Of a DNA stretch of 64,000 nt, positions 25,953-35,466 are shown piece by piece. The DNA lies in NCBI GenBank assembly GCA_016718875.1, contig JADKBL010000024.1, forward strand, positions 1 to 64,000, in the 5' to 3' direction. The position numbers and the translations under genes are program-made. Positions within the stretch are counted from its first letter, which is position 1; the number at the start of each line of letters is the position of its first letter. The notes beneath the pieces are model-generated. The model saw only the letters and a list, made by a program, of their open reading frames with translations, was not told the origin of the DNA and made no database searches. This DNA comes from Bacteroidota bacterium. GTDB lineage: Bacteria; Bacteroidota; Bacteroidia; Bacteroidales; VadinHA17.

Positions 25953-27860
25953 GTGATAAATGAATTGAAATTTAGCAAAAACTTTTTGCCGACAACCCGG
26001 AAAGAGGTTGAGATACTGGGATGGGATGAAATTGACGTGATCCTTTTCAGTGGTGATGCATATGTTGATCATCCCTCTTTCGGATCTGCAGTAATTGCCA
26101 GGATAATTGAGGACGAGGGCTTAAAGGTAGCAGTTATTCCCCAGCCAAACTGGAAAGATGATCTCCGTGATTTCAGAAAGCTTGGCAGACCGAAATATTT
26201 TTTCGGTGTTACAGCCGGCAACATGGATTCAATGGTGAATCATTATACTGCAGCAATCCGCCTGCGTTCTGATGATGCCTACACACCTGGAGGAAAAGCC
26301 GGTTTCAGACCTGATTATCCTACTATTGTTTATACGCAAATACTTAAAAAGATCTTTCCGGATGTCCCTGTTTTAATAGGCGGTATCGAAGCTTCAATGA
26401 GACGACTTACTCACTACGATTACTGGAAAAACAAGGTTGAACCGTCAATTCTGGCTGGCAGTGGGGCTGACATGCTTGTGTATGGAATGGGTGAACAACC
26501 TTTAAGGGAGCTCCTCCGGCTACTGATAAAGGGAGTACCTTTTAACTCTCTTAAGACAATTCCCCAGACATCTGTTATTACCGGTACTGACGAGCCTGTC
26601 CCTGTTCAGAAGATGTGGAAGGACATAACCCTGCATTCATTTGAAGAATGCCGGGATGACAAAAAACTTTTTGCTGAAAATTTTATAAAATTTGAAAAAG
26701 AGTCAAATAAGATAGAAGCTGCCCGGCTGATTGAACCTTTAGATAAAAGGAAAGTCATAATTAATCCGCCTTTCCCCCCAATGAGTGAGGCCGAGGCAGA
26801 CAGGACATATGATCTGCCTTTCACTTACAGGCCACATCCGAAATACAATAAGAAAGGAGACATTCCTGCATTTGAAATGATAAAATTCTCTGTAAATATT
26901 CACCGGGGATGTTTTGGCGGATGCAGTTTCTGCGCTATTGCTGCCCATCAGGGAAAACAGATTATAAGCCGTTCTGAAGCCTCGATAATTAAAGAGGTGA
27001 AAATGCTTTCATCCATGCCTGATTTCAAGGGCTATCTTTCCGACATGGGAGGCCCCTCAGCGAATATGTACAGGATGAAGGGGAAGGATCTGAAAATCTG
27101 CAACTCATGTTCAAGACCATCATGTATCTGGCCTGCTGTGTGTAAGAACCTAAGTACCAATCATAAACAGCTTACTGATCTATACAGGAAAGTGGACAGT
27201 GTACACGGCATTAAAAAATCTTTTGTTGGAAGCGGTGTGAGGTATGACCTGCTTTTCCCTGAGTGGAACAGGAATGCAGGCAGGGATGAAGGAGAATATC
27301 TTGAGGAGCTTGTAACAAAACATGTGTCAGGCCGTTTGAAGGTTGCTCCCGAACACACATCTTCTGCAGTGTTGTATGAAATGAGGAAAGCTCCATTTGA
27401 TCTTTTCAGGAAGCTTAAGACCAGGTTTGATAATATAAAAAAGAAATACAGCGTTAATTATGAACTGATCCCATATTTCATATCATCCCACCCTGGGTGT
27501 ACAAATGATGATATGAAATCACTGGCTGCTGAAATGAAGATTCTTGGAATAAAACCTGAGCAGGTGCAGGATTTCACACCAACCCCGATGACACTGGCTA
27601 CTACGATGTATTATACAGGTATTGATCCATATACAGGGAAGAAGGTATATGTTGCAAGAAGCATTGATGAGAAGAGAAGGCAGAAGGAGTATTTCTTCTG
27701 GTACAAGAAAGGTGAAGGGAGACAGGCAACAGGTGACAGGCGTCAGGAAAAATGGCACGGCGGCTCAAAGTCACATACCTCCTCCGCTAAAGCTACGGTG
27801 GTCAAAGGGCGAAGAGGTTCTGGTTCCCCTCCCGGGAGGGGTAGGGGTGGGTTGATTTGA
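25953..27860 (+). CDS. YgiQ-family radical SAM protein
   Basis: A 635-residue protein of the UPF0313/YgiQ family. It has an N-terminal B12-binding-like region (FSGDAYVDHPSFGSAVIARI), the radical SAM motif CFGGCSFC (Cys at spacing CxxxCxxC) near residue 325, then CNSCSRPSC and a further Cys-rich patch. The substrate of the family is unknown. The last 48 residues read through low-complexity repeats (27716-27851). If one A is missing from the AAGAAAGG run at 27706-27710, the gene would end WYKKR at a TGA at 27713-27715, which looks like a natural end, so the long tail is probably an artefact. Confidence 0.92.
   Translation: MINELKFSKNFLPTTRKEVEILGWDEIDVILFSGDAYVDHPSFGSAVIARIIEDEGLKVAVIPQPNWKDDLRDFRKLGRPKYFFGVTAGNMDSMVNHYTAAIRLRSDDAYTPGGKAGFRPDYPTIVYTQILKKIFPDVPVLIGGIEASMRRLTHYDYWKNKVEPSILAGSGADMLVYGMGEQPLRELLRLLIKGVPFNSLKTIPQTSVITGTDEPVPVQKMWKDITLHSFEECRDDKKLFAENFIKFEKESNKIEAARLIEPLDKRKVIINPPFPPMSEAEADRTYDLPFTYRPHPKYNKKGDIPAFEMIKFSVNIHRGCFGGCSFCAIAAHQGKQIISRSEASIIKEVKMLSSMPDFKGYLSDMGGPSANMYRMKGKDLKICNSCSRPSCIWPAVCKNLSTNHKQLTDLYRKVDSVHGIKKSFVGSGVRYDLLFPEWNRNAGRDEGEYLEELVTKHVSGRLKVAPEHTSSAVLYEMRKAPFDLFRKLKTRFDNIKKKYSVNYELIPYFISSHPGCTNDDMKSLAAEMKILGIKPEQVQDFTPTPMTLATTMYYTGIDPYTGKKVYVARSIDEKRRQKEYFFWYKKGEGRQATGDRRQEKWHGGSKSHTSSAKATVVKGRRGSGSPPGRGRGGLI
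27716..27851. repeat. Composite intergenic repeat after ygiQ
   Basis: Three repeat words in a row: an ACAGG-type low-complexity stretch (27721-27749), a CCTCCGCTAAAGC/ACGGTGG segment (about 27779-27801), and the C/G-rich palindrome arm CCCCTCCCGGGAGGGG with GGGGTGGG (27826-27851), which recurs at 6694-6770. The first resembles the right end of the window (63948-63971). They separate convergent genes. Confidence 0.7.
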
Positions 27861-27861
27861 T

Positions 27862-28182
27862 TTAAGAAGCCGGTTTTTCCAGGTACTTAACTGCTTTCCC
27901 TGTTTTATTGGCATATTCAATTTCCCTTCCGGTTGAGTCGCCAATATAACCACCAGTATTAATTACAAAAATCTCATCGGCAAGATCGATCTTCCTGAGA
28001 TGCATATCGTCAAGCATCTCCTTGGTTTTGTCTGTCCAAACCTCGTTGTCACCTGAATGGCCAAACAAACCTACACTTATAACAATATTACCTTCGAGTG
28101 TCAATCTCTTCTGTGCAGAAATAAAATCATCTTTGAATCTGGTACTTCCGCAAAGTGTTATGATTTTATAATTTTCTATCAT
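27862..28182 (-). CDS. Nucleoside 2-deoxyribosyltransferase-like protein
   Basis: A 106-residue protein of the nucleoside 2-deoxyribosyltransferase/DUF4406-like fold. The start YKIITLCGSTRFKDDF and the later DLADEIFVINTGGYIGDSTGREIEYA fit this group: CGSxR binds the nucleotide and the Ser-Thr-Gly-x-Glu-IxxA segment carries the family's catalytic-type Glu. It may act on nucleotides or only bind them; the small size is normal for the group. It ends two bases from the convergent ygiQ frame. Confidence 0.7.
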   Translation of the reverse strand: MIENYKIITLCGSTRFKDDFISAQKRLTLEGNIVISVGLFGHSGDNEVWTDKTKEMLDDMHLRKIDLADEIFVINTGGYIGDSTGREIEYANKTGKAVKYLEKPAS

Positions 28183-28347
28183 TTAACTGTGTGTTAAGTT
28201 TAGCTGAATAAGAATTTCTAAAGATACTTCTTTATCAAAAGGAGTTATTCCTGTCAGTCAAATTAGATCAGAATGAGGCAATAAATAAATTCTCGTATAT
28301 TTACCCGTGTTAAGCACATTCGTACTCCTAAGAATATTCTGATAATT

Positions 28348-29217
28348 ATGTCAAAAACTTTTCACAGGATTTTTCTTTCTGTTTTAGTAGCAATTGTTTT
28401 TGTCACAGTTGTAATGCTCATATACTCAGGTGCTTCATATTACTCTACCGGACTTGAGGACAGGGTTTATCATCCTGATCATAAATTATTGAAACCAAGC
28501 GGGATCATTGGTCATGGTCTTGGAATATTTGGTTCTCTGTCAATGATCCTCGGAGTAAGTCTTTACATGGCAAGGAAAAGATATCGTTTTCTTTCCAGAA
28601 TGGGCCTGTTGAAGCACTGGCTCGAGTTTCATATTTTCCTTTGCACTCTCGGTCCATTTATGGTACTTTTCCATACTGCTTACAAGTTTGGAGGAGTTGT
28701 AGCAATTAGCTTCTGGAGTATGGTGGCAGTATTTCTAAGCGGTATCATAGGCCGGTTTATCTATCTCCAGATACCCCGTTCCATAGAAGGACGTGAGCTC
28801 AGTCTTAACGAGATAAGAGATTTAAAAAGTGATATAGTATCAGTAGCAAAAGATACATATAATCTTGATGATGAAACCTGCGGTATTCTGGCTGATTCTG
28901 TCAAAAGGAAGACAGAAATATACTACAGCAACGCTTTAGTACGTTTGTATAAAGGTTATTTGAATGATCTGAAGGTAAGACAATCAGTTAGAGGATTGTT
29001 AAAGAAGAAGAATTTTTCTTCTTCTGAAGGTAAAAAAATATTGGATCTTGTAAGTAATGATATTAGGATTAACAGGAGGATAGAACAGCTTGAAACCATG
29101 CAGAACTTCTTTAAATACTGGCATGTAATTCATCTGCCTTTTGCTTTGGTTATGCTGATAATTATGATAGTACATGTAGGTGTTACTATTTTATTTGGTT
29201 ACAGGTGGATATTCTAA
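28348..29217 (+). CDS. His-rich membrane protein, probable b-type heme protein
   Basis: A 289-residue inner-membrane protein with about five helices: residues 8-30, 50-75, 85-110, 113-135 and 250-285. Histidines lie in or next to four of them (HGLGIFG; HWLEFHIF and LFHTAYKF; HVIHLPF and IVHVGV), the pattern of proteins that hold two b-type hemes. A charged helical stretch of about 115 residues sits between helices 4 and 5. I recognise no named family. The next gene, an Fe-S/flavin oxidoreductase, starts 2 bases after its stop, so the pair is probably a membrane complex passing electrons to the quinone pool or periplasm. The heme role is inferred, not shown. Confidence 0.7.
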   Translation: MSKTFHRIFLSVLVAIVFVTVVMLIYSGASYYSTGLEDRVYHPDHKLLKPSGIIGHGLGIFGSLSMILGVSLYMARKRYRFLSRMGLLKHWLEFHIFLCTLGPFMVLFHTAYKFGGVVAISFWSMVAVFLSGIIGRFIYLQIPRSIEGRELSLNEIRDLKSDIVSVAKDTYNLDDETCGILADSVKRKTEIYYSNALVRLYKGYLNDLKVRQSVRGLLKKKNFSSSEGKKILDLVSNDIRINRRIEQLETMQNFFKYWHVIHLPFALVMLIIMIVHVGVTILFGYRWIF

Positions 29218-29219
29218 AT

Positions 29220-30554
29220 ATGGAAACACTGCTTGAAAATGTTTTAATATATTCCCTGGCAATAACTCTTTGCGTTGTAGTCGTTGTTGTCTATTTACGT
29301 AAGAAAAAGAAAGAGTCCGGTATTGTTGATGCGAAGATAAAAGAAGCAAAAGAGTCTGGTTTGCACGAGCCAATCTCACTTCATCCATATGTAGATCCTA
29401 ACAGATGCATCCAGACAGGAGCCTGCATCTCTGCCTGTCCCGAAAAGGATATTCTTGGAATAAGAAATGGCAAGGCTACAATTATAAATGCATCAAGGTG
29501 TATTGGGCATGGCGCTTGTTTCCATGCTTGCCCTACTGAGGCTATCAGCCTTCGGATGGGTACCGAGAAAAGAGGGGTGGAGCTTCCTCATGTTAATCAG
29601 AATTTTGAAACAAATGTTCCAGGAATATTTATTGCCGGTGAACTTGGAGGAATGGGCCTTATTAAAAATGCAGTCGAACAGGGAAGACAGGCTGTGGAAA
29701 ATATTTCTAAGAGCCTGAAAAAGGGATCACTCTGCTGAATATGATCTGATTATTATTGGAGCAGGACCTGCAGGAATTTCAGGAGCTCTTACTGCAAAGA
29801 AGCACGGATTGAATTTTTTAATCCTTGAACAGGATACACTGGGAGGAACGGTTTTTACCTTCCCCAGGAAGAAAATAATTATGACTTCGCCGATGGATCT
29901 TCCGCTTTATGGAAAGATAAAGCTGTATGAGACTTCTAAATCAGAACTACTGGAACTCTGGCATTCAGTGCTGGGAAAAATAATATCACTGTAACTGAAA
30001 ACTCTAAAGTAGAATTTATCATTTCTGAAAATGGTATATTCAAGGTTAAAACTATTAAGGGAGAAGAATTCACAGCATCTTCTATACTTCTCACAATAGG
30101 CAGGAGAGGGACCCCGCGTAAGCTTAATATTCCAGGTGAGATAAATGAAAAAGTAGCCTATCGTCTGCTGGAACCCGAAGAAATTTCAGGTAAAAATATT
30201 ATTGTTGTGGGAGGTGGTGACTCCGCGGTTGAATCGGCGTTATTACTTTCTGAACATAACCATGTTATACTATCATACAGGCAGGAGGTTTTTAACAGAA
30301 TAAAACCGGGAAACAATATAGCTCTGAATAAAGCAAAGGCTGAGGGTAAACTTGAAGTAAAGCTTGGTTCGAACCTGATTTCCATTGATGATGACAATAT
30401 TCTTCTGTCTATTGGTAAAGATGTGGAGGCAACCAAATATGCCAACGACCTTGTCTATATATTTGCCGGAGGAGAATTGCCAACTCAGTTTCTTGAAAAA
30501 GCAGGAATTAAGATCACAAAGAAGTTTGGTGATATTGTGATGAAGCATAAATAA
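29220..30554 (+). CDS. Membrane-anchored Fe-S / FAD NAD(P)H-type oxidoreductase (two frameshifts)
   Basis: About 444 residues after repair. An N-terminal membrane anchor is followed by two ferredoxin-like motifs, CIQTGACISACP and CIGHGACFHACP, each with T or H where the second Cys is normal. A segment TNVPGIFIAGELGGMGL, usually near the end of thioredoxin-reductase-like flavoproteins, comes before the FAD motif IIIGAGPAGISG. The NAD(P) motif VVGGGDSAVESA follows. Two breaks lie at 29718-29722 (one base extra, or two lost, joining SLK to AEYDLI) and at 29976-29980 (one A lost, joining LGK to NNITVTE). It likely moves electrons between NAD(P)H and the membrane heme protein next door. It is followed by a multiheme cytochrome gene. 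Confidence 0.8.
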
Positions 30555-30555
30555 A

Positions 30556-30592
30556 AGGCTGAAGGCTAAAGGCATAAGGCGTAAGGGTGATT
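30556..30592. repeat. AAGGCTAAAGGCATAAGGCG low-complexity repeat
   Basis: Short words AAGGCT, AAGGCA and AAGGCGTAAGG fill the gap between the flavoprotein and the first multiheme cytochrome. The complementary word family (CCTTACGCC) is at 63989-63999. It is one of several low-complexity intergenic repeats in this genome. Confidence 0.5.
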
Positions 30593-30612
30593 AACCGGTA
30601 TAATTGTAAAAA

Positions 30613-32205
30613 ATGAACAGAGTTTATTCGATACTTTCTTTTGTTCTGATGATCGCTTTCAGTCCGGTATTGCTGAATGCCCAGATATCTCCCGGGGATC
30701 TCTCAAATGCACATTCAAATCTTGAGGGATTATCAAATTGTACTCAATGTCACGTTCTTGGAAATAAGGTATCTTCTGATAAATGTCTTGTATGTCATAC
30801 TGAGATCAAGACAAGAATCGACTCAAAGAAAGGATATCATGCTTCCAGCGATGTTGCAGGGGGAGAATGTGCTTTATGCCACAGTGAACATAATGGAAAG
30901 AATTTCAGGCTTATAAACCTCGATACGGAAAATTTTGATCATGACCTGACAGGCTACCATCTTTCAGTTCCACATGCTAAAAAGGCCTGCACTGACTGCC
31001 ATTCATCCAAATATATCACAGAGCCTAAACTGAAAGCCAAAAAGAAGACATATCTCGGGTTAGGGCAGGAGTGCCTCAATTGCCATGCAGATTATCATCT
31101 CAGAACGTTATCCTCTGATTGTGAAAAATGTCATAATTCAGAAAAATTTGCTCCGGCTTCAAAATTCAGTCATGATAATGCGAAATTTAAACTGGCAGGA
31201 AAACATACTACAGTTGATTGTGCAAAATGTCATAAGATAAAGGTAACTGACGGAGTTAAGTTTCAGCAGTTTACCGGAATACAGTATAGCAATTGCACAA
31301 GTTGCCATAAAGATCCTCATAATAATCAGTTTGGACAGAATTGCCGCAAATGCCATAGCGAGGAATCATTTCATAAGGTAGATGTTCTCACAGATTTTGA
31401 TCATAATAAAACAGGTTATAAACTGGAAGATAAACACCTTATTGTTAACTGTAAATCATGTCATAAGAATAAGTTAACTGATCCCTTAAAGCATGACTTT
31501 TGTAAAGACTGTCATGCCGATTACCATAACGGTCAGTTTGTTAAGAACGGTATCGCTCCGGATTGTTCTCAATGCCATAGTCTTAAGGGATTTACATCCT
31601 TCTCTTACACTGTTGAACAGCATAATCTTGGTAAATTTCAGCTCAGAGGAGCGCATGAAGCTATTCCCTGCTATGAATGCCATAAAAAACAGGAGAAATG
31701 GAGTTTCAGGAATATCGGGGTCAATTGTAAAGATTGTCATCAGGATATTCATAAAACCTACATACGCCCTGAGTTTTATCCTGAATCTGAATGCCGTAAA
31801 TGTCATAATGAAATAAGCTGGAGCAGTATCAGCTTTGACCATTCAAAAACAGGTTTCCAGCTTACAGGGATGCATGTTAAAACTAGAATGCCGGAGTTGC
31901 CATTTCAGGCAAAATTCTGGCAGTATTCAACAAAATTCAGCGGGTTACCGCAACAATGTTCTGAATGTCATGCTGATAAACACTTCAGGCAGTTTGAAAA
32001 AGGAGGGGTGACAACATGTACTGATTGTCATGATACAAATAACTGGAAAGCATCAAAATTCGACCATAACACAACATCATTCAAGCTAGACGGAAAACAT
32101 GTTAATGTTCCATGCTACAAATGTCATAAGCCGCAGAAAGACGGAGATGTTATCTATACGAAATATAAAATAAAAGATTTCAGATGCGAATCTTGTCATT
32201 CCTGA
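30613..32205 (+). CDS. Multiheme c-type cytochrome, 19 visible plus 1 masked heme sites
   Basis: A 530-residue exported protein (signal peptide MNRVYSILSFVLMIAFSPVL, cut near LNAQ). It carries 19 CxxCH heme c motifs as written. A twentieth, CRSCH, is in another frame at about 31886-31906: an extra base near 31885 and a lost A in the run 31932-31935 cancel each other and replace the site by unrelated residues. Six copies of a pattern FDHxxTxFxLxGxHxxxxCxxCH supply two extra His each, possible distal ligands. It should be periplasmic or on the outer membrane. No known named cytochrome matches. Its end overlaps the next cytochrome start by 22 bases. Confidence 0.92.
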   Translation: MNRVYSILSFVLMIAFSPVLLNAQISPGDLSNAHSNLEGLSNCTQCHVLGNKVSSDKCLVCHTEIKTRIDSKKGYHASSDVAGGECALCHSEHNGKNFRLINLDTENFDHDLTGYHLSVPHAKKACTDCHSSKYITEPKLKAKKKTYLGLGQECLNCHADYHLRTLSSDCEKCHNSEKFAPASKFSHDNAKFKLAGKHTTVDCAKCHKIKVTDGVKFQQFTGIQYSNCTSCHKDPHNNQFGQNCRKCHSEESFHKVDVLTDFDHNKTGYKLEDKHLIVNCKSCHKNKLTDPLKHDFCKDCHADYHNGQFVKNGIAPDCSQCHSLKGFTSFSYTVEQHNLGKFQLRGAHEAIPCYECHKKQEKWSFRNIGVNCKDCHQDIHKTYIRPEFYPESECRKCHNEISWSSISFDHSKTGFQLTGMHVKTRMPELPFQAKFWQYSTKFSGLPQQCSECHADKHFRQFEKGGVTTCTDCHDTNNWKASKFDHNTTSFKLDGKHVNVPCYKCHKPQKDGDVIYTKYKIKDFRCESCHS

Positions 32206-35200
32206 TTTTAACCATTTTAAATCCTTTACAGGAGAGGACATCAAGCCCGCATGGCACTGATTTCACGATCAGCTGCGGTACCTGTCATAGCTCTAAGGGA
32301 TGGCATCTTGACAAAGAAGTTTATTCTTTCAATCATAATTCAACTGCTTTTAGGTTAAGCGGCGAGCACAATCAGGTAAATTGCCGCGAATGTCATCCGA
32401 CACTTATATTTAAAGATGCAAAAAATCAGTGTTCTGGATGTCATAGTGATATTCATCAGGGAACAGTAGGACTCGATTGTGCACGCTGTCATACACCGAA
32501 ATCATGGCTTGTTGAAAATATCAACGATATTCACCGTTTGAGCCGGTTTCCTCTGGAAGGGGCGCACAGAACTGCTATTTGCTCCGATTGTCATAAATCC
32601 GAATCAATGGTAAGATTTGATGTACCCGGAGTTGAATGTATTGATTGCCACAGGCAGGATTATCAGTCATCGGAAGAACCTAACCATGTACAGGCTGGTT
32701 TTCCTGAAGATTGTTCATTCTGCCATCAGGTTAATTCATTTCAATGGTCAGAATCGGAATTCACTCATAACCAATTTCCGCTTGAGCAGGGGCATTCTTC
32801 TGCAAAATGTTCGGATTGCCATACAACAGGACGATATTCGGATGTGTCAACTACGTGCTATCAATGTCATCAGAACGATTATACTGATACCAGGAAACCC
32901 GATCACAACGCATCCATGTTGCCTAAAGACTGCACAACCTGTCACACTACTGCAAAAGGATGGAAGCCTACATTGTACAATCATGCCAGTTTCCCGCTTA
33001 CTTTTGGTCATGCAACTCCTTCATGTATTGAATGTCATGTTGGAGGAAATTATGTAAAAACAGATCCAGATTGTTTTTCATGTCACCAGCCTGATTTTAC
33101 CGGTTCCACGAATCCAAATCATCAGGCAGCAGGTTTTTCAAAGGTTTGTATGACATGTCATACAACAAATCCAGGCTGGGTACCAACTACATTTGTTCAT
33201 TCGCAATTTCCTCTTGAGCTTGCTCATTCAACGCCTGAATGCATAGAATGTCATGTCGGTGACAATTATACCACTCTTAAATCCGATTGTTATTCCTGTC
33301 ACAATAAGGATTACACATCTTCCTCAAATCCAAATCACTCTGCTGCCGGTTTTCCCAGAGCTTGTGAAACATGTCATACCGTAAATCCCGGTTGGAAACC
33401 TGCAAATTTCAATCACAGCAGTTTTCCATTGACACAGGGTCATGCTTCTCCTTTATGTTCTGATTGCCATAAGAACGAAAATTTCACATCAACACCAAAA
33501 GAGTGCTTTTCATGTCATGTTAATGATTATCAGGCCTCCACTGATCCAAAGCATACCGCTGCAGGTTTTTCTCAGGAATGTCTGACCTGCCATACAACTG
33601 CTCCCGGCTGGAAGCCTGCAACATTTAATCACTCATTTTTCCCGCTTACTGCAGGTCATTCAACTCCTTCATGCAGCCAATGTCATACAGGAGATAATTA
33701 TACCTCATTATCAACCGATTGTTATTTCTGTCATAAGGAAGATTATTCTGCTTCTGTTAATCCAAATCATGCTGATGCAAAGTTTCCTGTTACATGTCAG
33801 TCATGTCATACTACAAATCCGGGGTGGAAACCCAGTACCTTCACTCACAGTATTTTTCCGCTTGTTCAGGGCCATTCAACACCTTCTTGTACTGAATGTC
33901 ATAAAAATGGAAATTATACTTCCACTCCAAATGATTGTTATTCCTGTCACCAGACTGAATTCAAGACCACTGCAAATCCCGATCATACTGCAGCGGCATT
34001 CAGTCAGGAATGTCAGAACTGTCACTCACTGAATCCGGGATGGAAACCAACCACCTTTTCACATGGTTACTTTCCTCTGACACTTGGTCATTCATTACCA
34101 TCATGTATCGAATGCCATAAAGGAGAGAATTATACGGGGATATCTGCAGATTGTCTGACATGTCATGAACCTGATTATATTTCAACAACAAATCCCAGAC
34201 ATTCAGCAGCAGGATTTACAACAACATGCCAGGTTTGTCATACTGCAAATCCCGGATGGAAACCCTCTTCTTATAATCATAGCAGTTTCCCTCTGACAGG
34301 CAGCCACTCGCTTGCCAGCTGCAATGACTGCCATACCGGCGATAATTATACAACAGTACCTACAGATTGTTATGCATGCCACCAGCAGGATTATTTATCA
34401 TCTGTAAATCCAAACCATGTTGATGCTGCCTTCCCTCATACCTGCGAGACTTGTCATTCCACAAATCCCGGATGGAAGCCGACAACATTCTCTCATGGAA
34501 CATTCCCTCTTACCCTTGGTCATGCTTCTGCGACCTGCAATGATTGCCATATAGCCGGTAATTATACTTCAACTTCTTCAGAGTGCTACTCTTGTCACAA
34601 TACTGATTTTGATAATTCTGTTGACCCTAAGCACTCTGCTGCCGGATTTTCCAATACCTGTCAGATCTGTCATACAACTAATCCCGGGTGGAAACCAACC
34701 TCATACAGCCATTCCTTCTTCCCACTTACTCTCGGGCATTCAGGACCATCATGTAATGAATGTCATACAGGGGACAATTACACAACCACATCTTCCGACT
34801 GTTATTCATGTCATCAGAATAATTTCACTGCAACAACAAATCCACCACATGTATCTTCAGGTTTTCCTCATGAATGTCTGATCTGTCATACAACGAATCC
34901 GGGATGGAGACCGGCAAAATATGATCACACCAGTTTCCCTTTGACATTGGGTCATTCCACTCCGGCCTGTACCGATTGTCATACCGGAGGTAACTACACT
35001 TCTACTTCCACTGACTGCTATTCATGCCATCAGGATGATTATACCAGTAGTACTAATCCTAACCATACAGCTGCTGCGTTTTCACAGATTTGTCAGACAT
35101 GTCATACAACAAATCCGGGCTGGCAGCCGGCTATTTTCCAGCAACATGATAATCTTTACTTCCCTATCTATTCAGGTAATCACAGGGGAGAATGGTCAAG

Positions 35201-35369
35201 CTGTACAGAGTGCCATACAAGTTCCTCAAATTATAAGGTATTCACCTGTATACTTTGTCATGAGCATAATAGTAAGACAGAGACAGATTCTGATCACAGA
35301 GGGGAGAATGGATACACTTATTCCGGCACTTCTTGTTATGATTGCCATAGAAATGGAAGATCAAAGTAA
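32184..35369 (+). CDS. Giant 43-heme c-type cytochrome with 11 tandem three-heme modules
   Basis: A 1061-residue protein with 43 CxxCH motifs by my count. It has an N-terminal hydrophobic segment (MRILSFLILTIL, weak signal peptide), then a six-heme head, eleven tandem modules of about 72 residues (three hemes each), and a four-heme cap. A module reads CxxCHTTNPGWKP, FxHSxFPL, GHSTPSCxECH, NYTSTSxDCYSCH, NPNHxAA; the three non-CxxCH histidines are candidate distal ligands. The modules differ at the DNA level, so they are not a recent copying event or simple assembly repeat. The start overlaps the previous cytochrome by 22 bases; its exact position is the least certain part. Likely role: long-distance electron conduction outside the inner membrane. 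Confidence 0.92.
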   Translation: MRILSFLILTILNPLQERTSSPHGTDFTISCGTCHSSKGWHLDKEVYSFNHNSTAFRLSGEHNQVNCRECHPTLIFKDAKNQCSGCHSDIHQGTVGLDCARCHTPKSWLVENINDIHRLSRFPLEGAHRTAICSDCHKSESMVRFDVPGVECIDCHRQDYQSSEEPNHVQAGFPEDCSFCHQVNSFQWSESEFTHNQFPLEQGHSSAKCSDCHTTGRYSDVSTTCYQCHQNDYTDTRKPDHNASMLPKDCTTCHTTAKGWKPTLYNHASFPLTFGHATPSCIECHVGGNYVKTDPDCFSCHQPDFTGSTNPNHQAAGFSKVCMTCHTTNPGWVPTTFVHSQFPLELAHSTPECIECHVGDNYTTLKSDCYSCHNKDYTSSSNPNHSAAGFPRACETCHTVNPGWKPANFNHSSFPLTQGHASPLCSDCHKNENFTSTPKECFSCHVNDYQASTDPKHTAAGFSQECLTCHTTAPGWKPATFNHSFFPLTAGHSTPSCSQCHTGDNYTSLSTDCYFCHKEDYSASVNPNHADAKFPVTCQSCHTTNPGWKPSTFTHSIFPLVQGHSTPSCTECHKNGNYTSTPNDCYSCHQTEFKTTANPDHTAAAFSQECQNCHSLNPGWKPTTFSHGYFPLTLGHSLPSCIECHKGENYTGISADCLTCHEPDYISTTNPRHSAAGFTTTCQVCHTANPGWKPSSYNHSSFPLTGSHSLASCNDCHTGDNYTTVPTDCYACHQQDYLSSVNPNHVDAAFPHTCETCHSTNPGWKPTTFSHGTFPLTLGHASATCNDCHIAGNYTSTSSECYSCHNTDFDNSVDPKHSAAGFSNTCQICHTTNPGWKPTSYSHSFFPLTLGHSGPSCNECHTGDNYTTTSSDCYSCHQNNFTATTNPPHVSSGFPHECLICHTTNPGWRPAKYDHTSFPLTLGHSTPACTDCHTGGNYTSTSTDCYSCHQDDYTSSTNPNHTAAAFSQICQTCHTTNPGWQPAIFQQHDNLYFPIYSGNHRGEWSSCTECHTSSSNYKVFTCILCHEHNSKTETDSDHRGENGYTYSGTSCYDCHRNGRSK
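32712..35090 (+). repeat. Eleven tandem 216-base (72-residue) three-heme modules
   Basis: From the seventh to the fortieth CxxCH motif, 793 codons divide into eleven units of 72-73 residues, each with three CxxCH sites. The neighbouring 13-heme cytochrome (35467-36493) holds a single unit of 73 residues in the same place between the same head and cap. DNA identity between adjacent units is visibly moderate, so the expansion is old. Confidence 0.9.
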
Positions 35370-35466
35370 GAATTGAAAAATTGATTAAGAATAATATTTA
35401 AATAGAGAAGAATCACATAATTATATCAATTGAGAAATAATAACGTTATTTAAAGATTTAAATTAA

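Noticed and set aside
33769..34881. Additional open frames inside the giant cytochrome gene
   Set aside because: They are out-of-frame shadows of the repeated heme modules, with no own family features.
32712..35090. Regular 216-base periodic repeats resembling a repeat array or CRISPR
   Set aside because: The period is codon-phased, the open frame is unbroken, and the units encode three CxxCH sites each. It is a protein module repeat, and units have no short identical repeats with unique spacers.
30613..35369. First and second cytochromes as one protein split by a frameshift
   Set aside because: The second starts with its own hydrophobic segment, and its head resembles the start of the third cytochrome, which stands alone. 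Joining would need two more slips within about 40 bases. I keep them separate, with some doubt about the second start.
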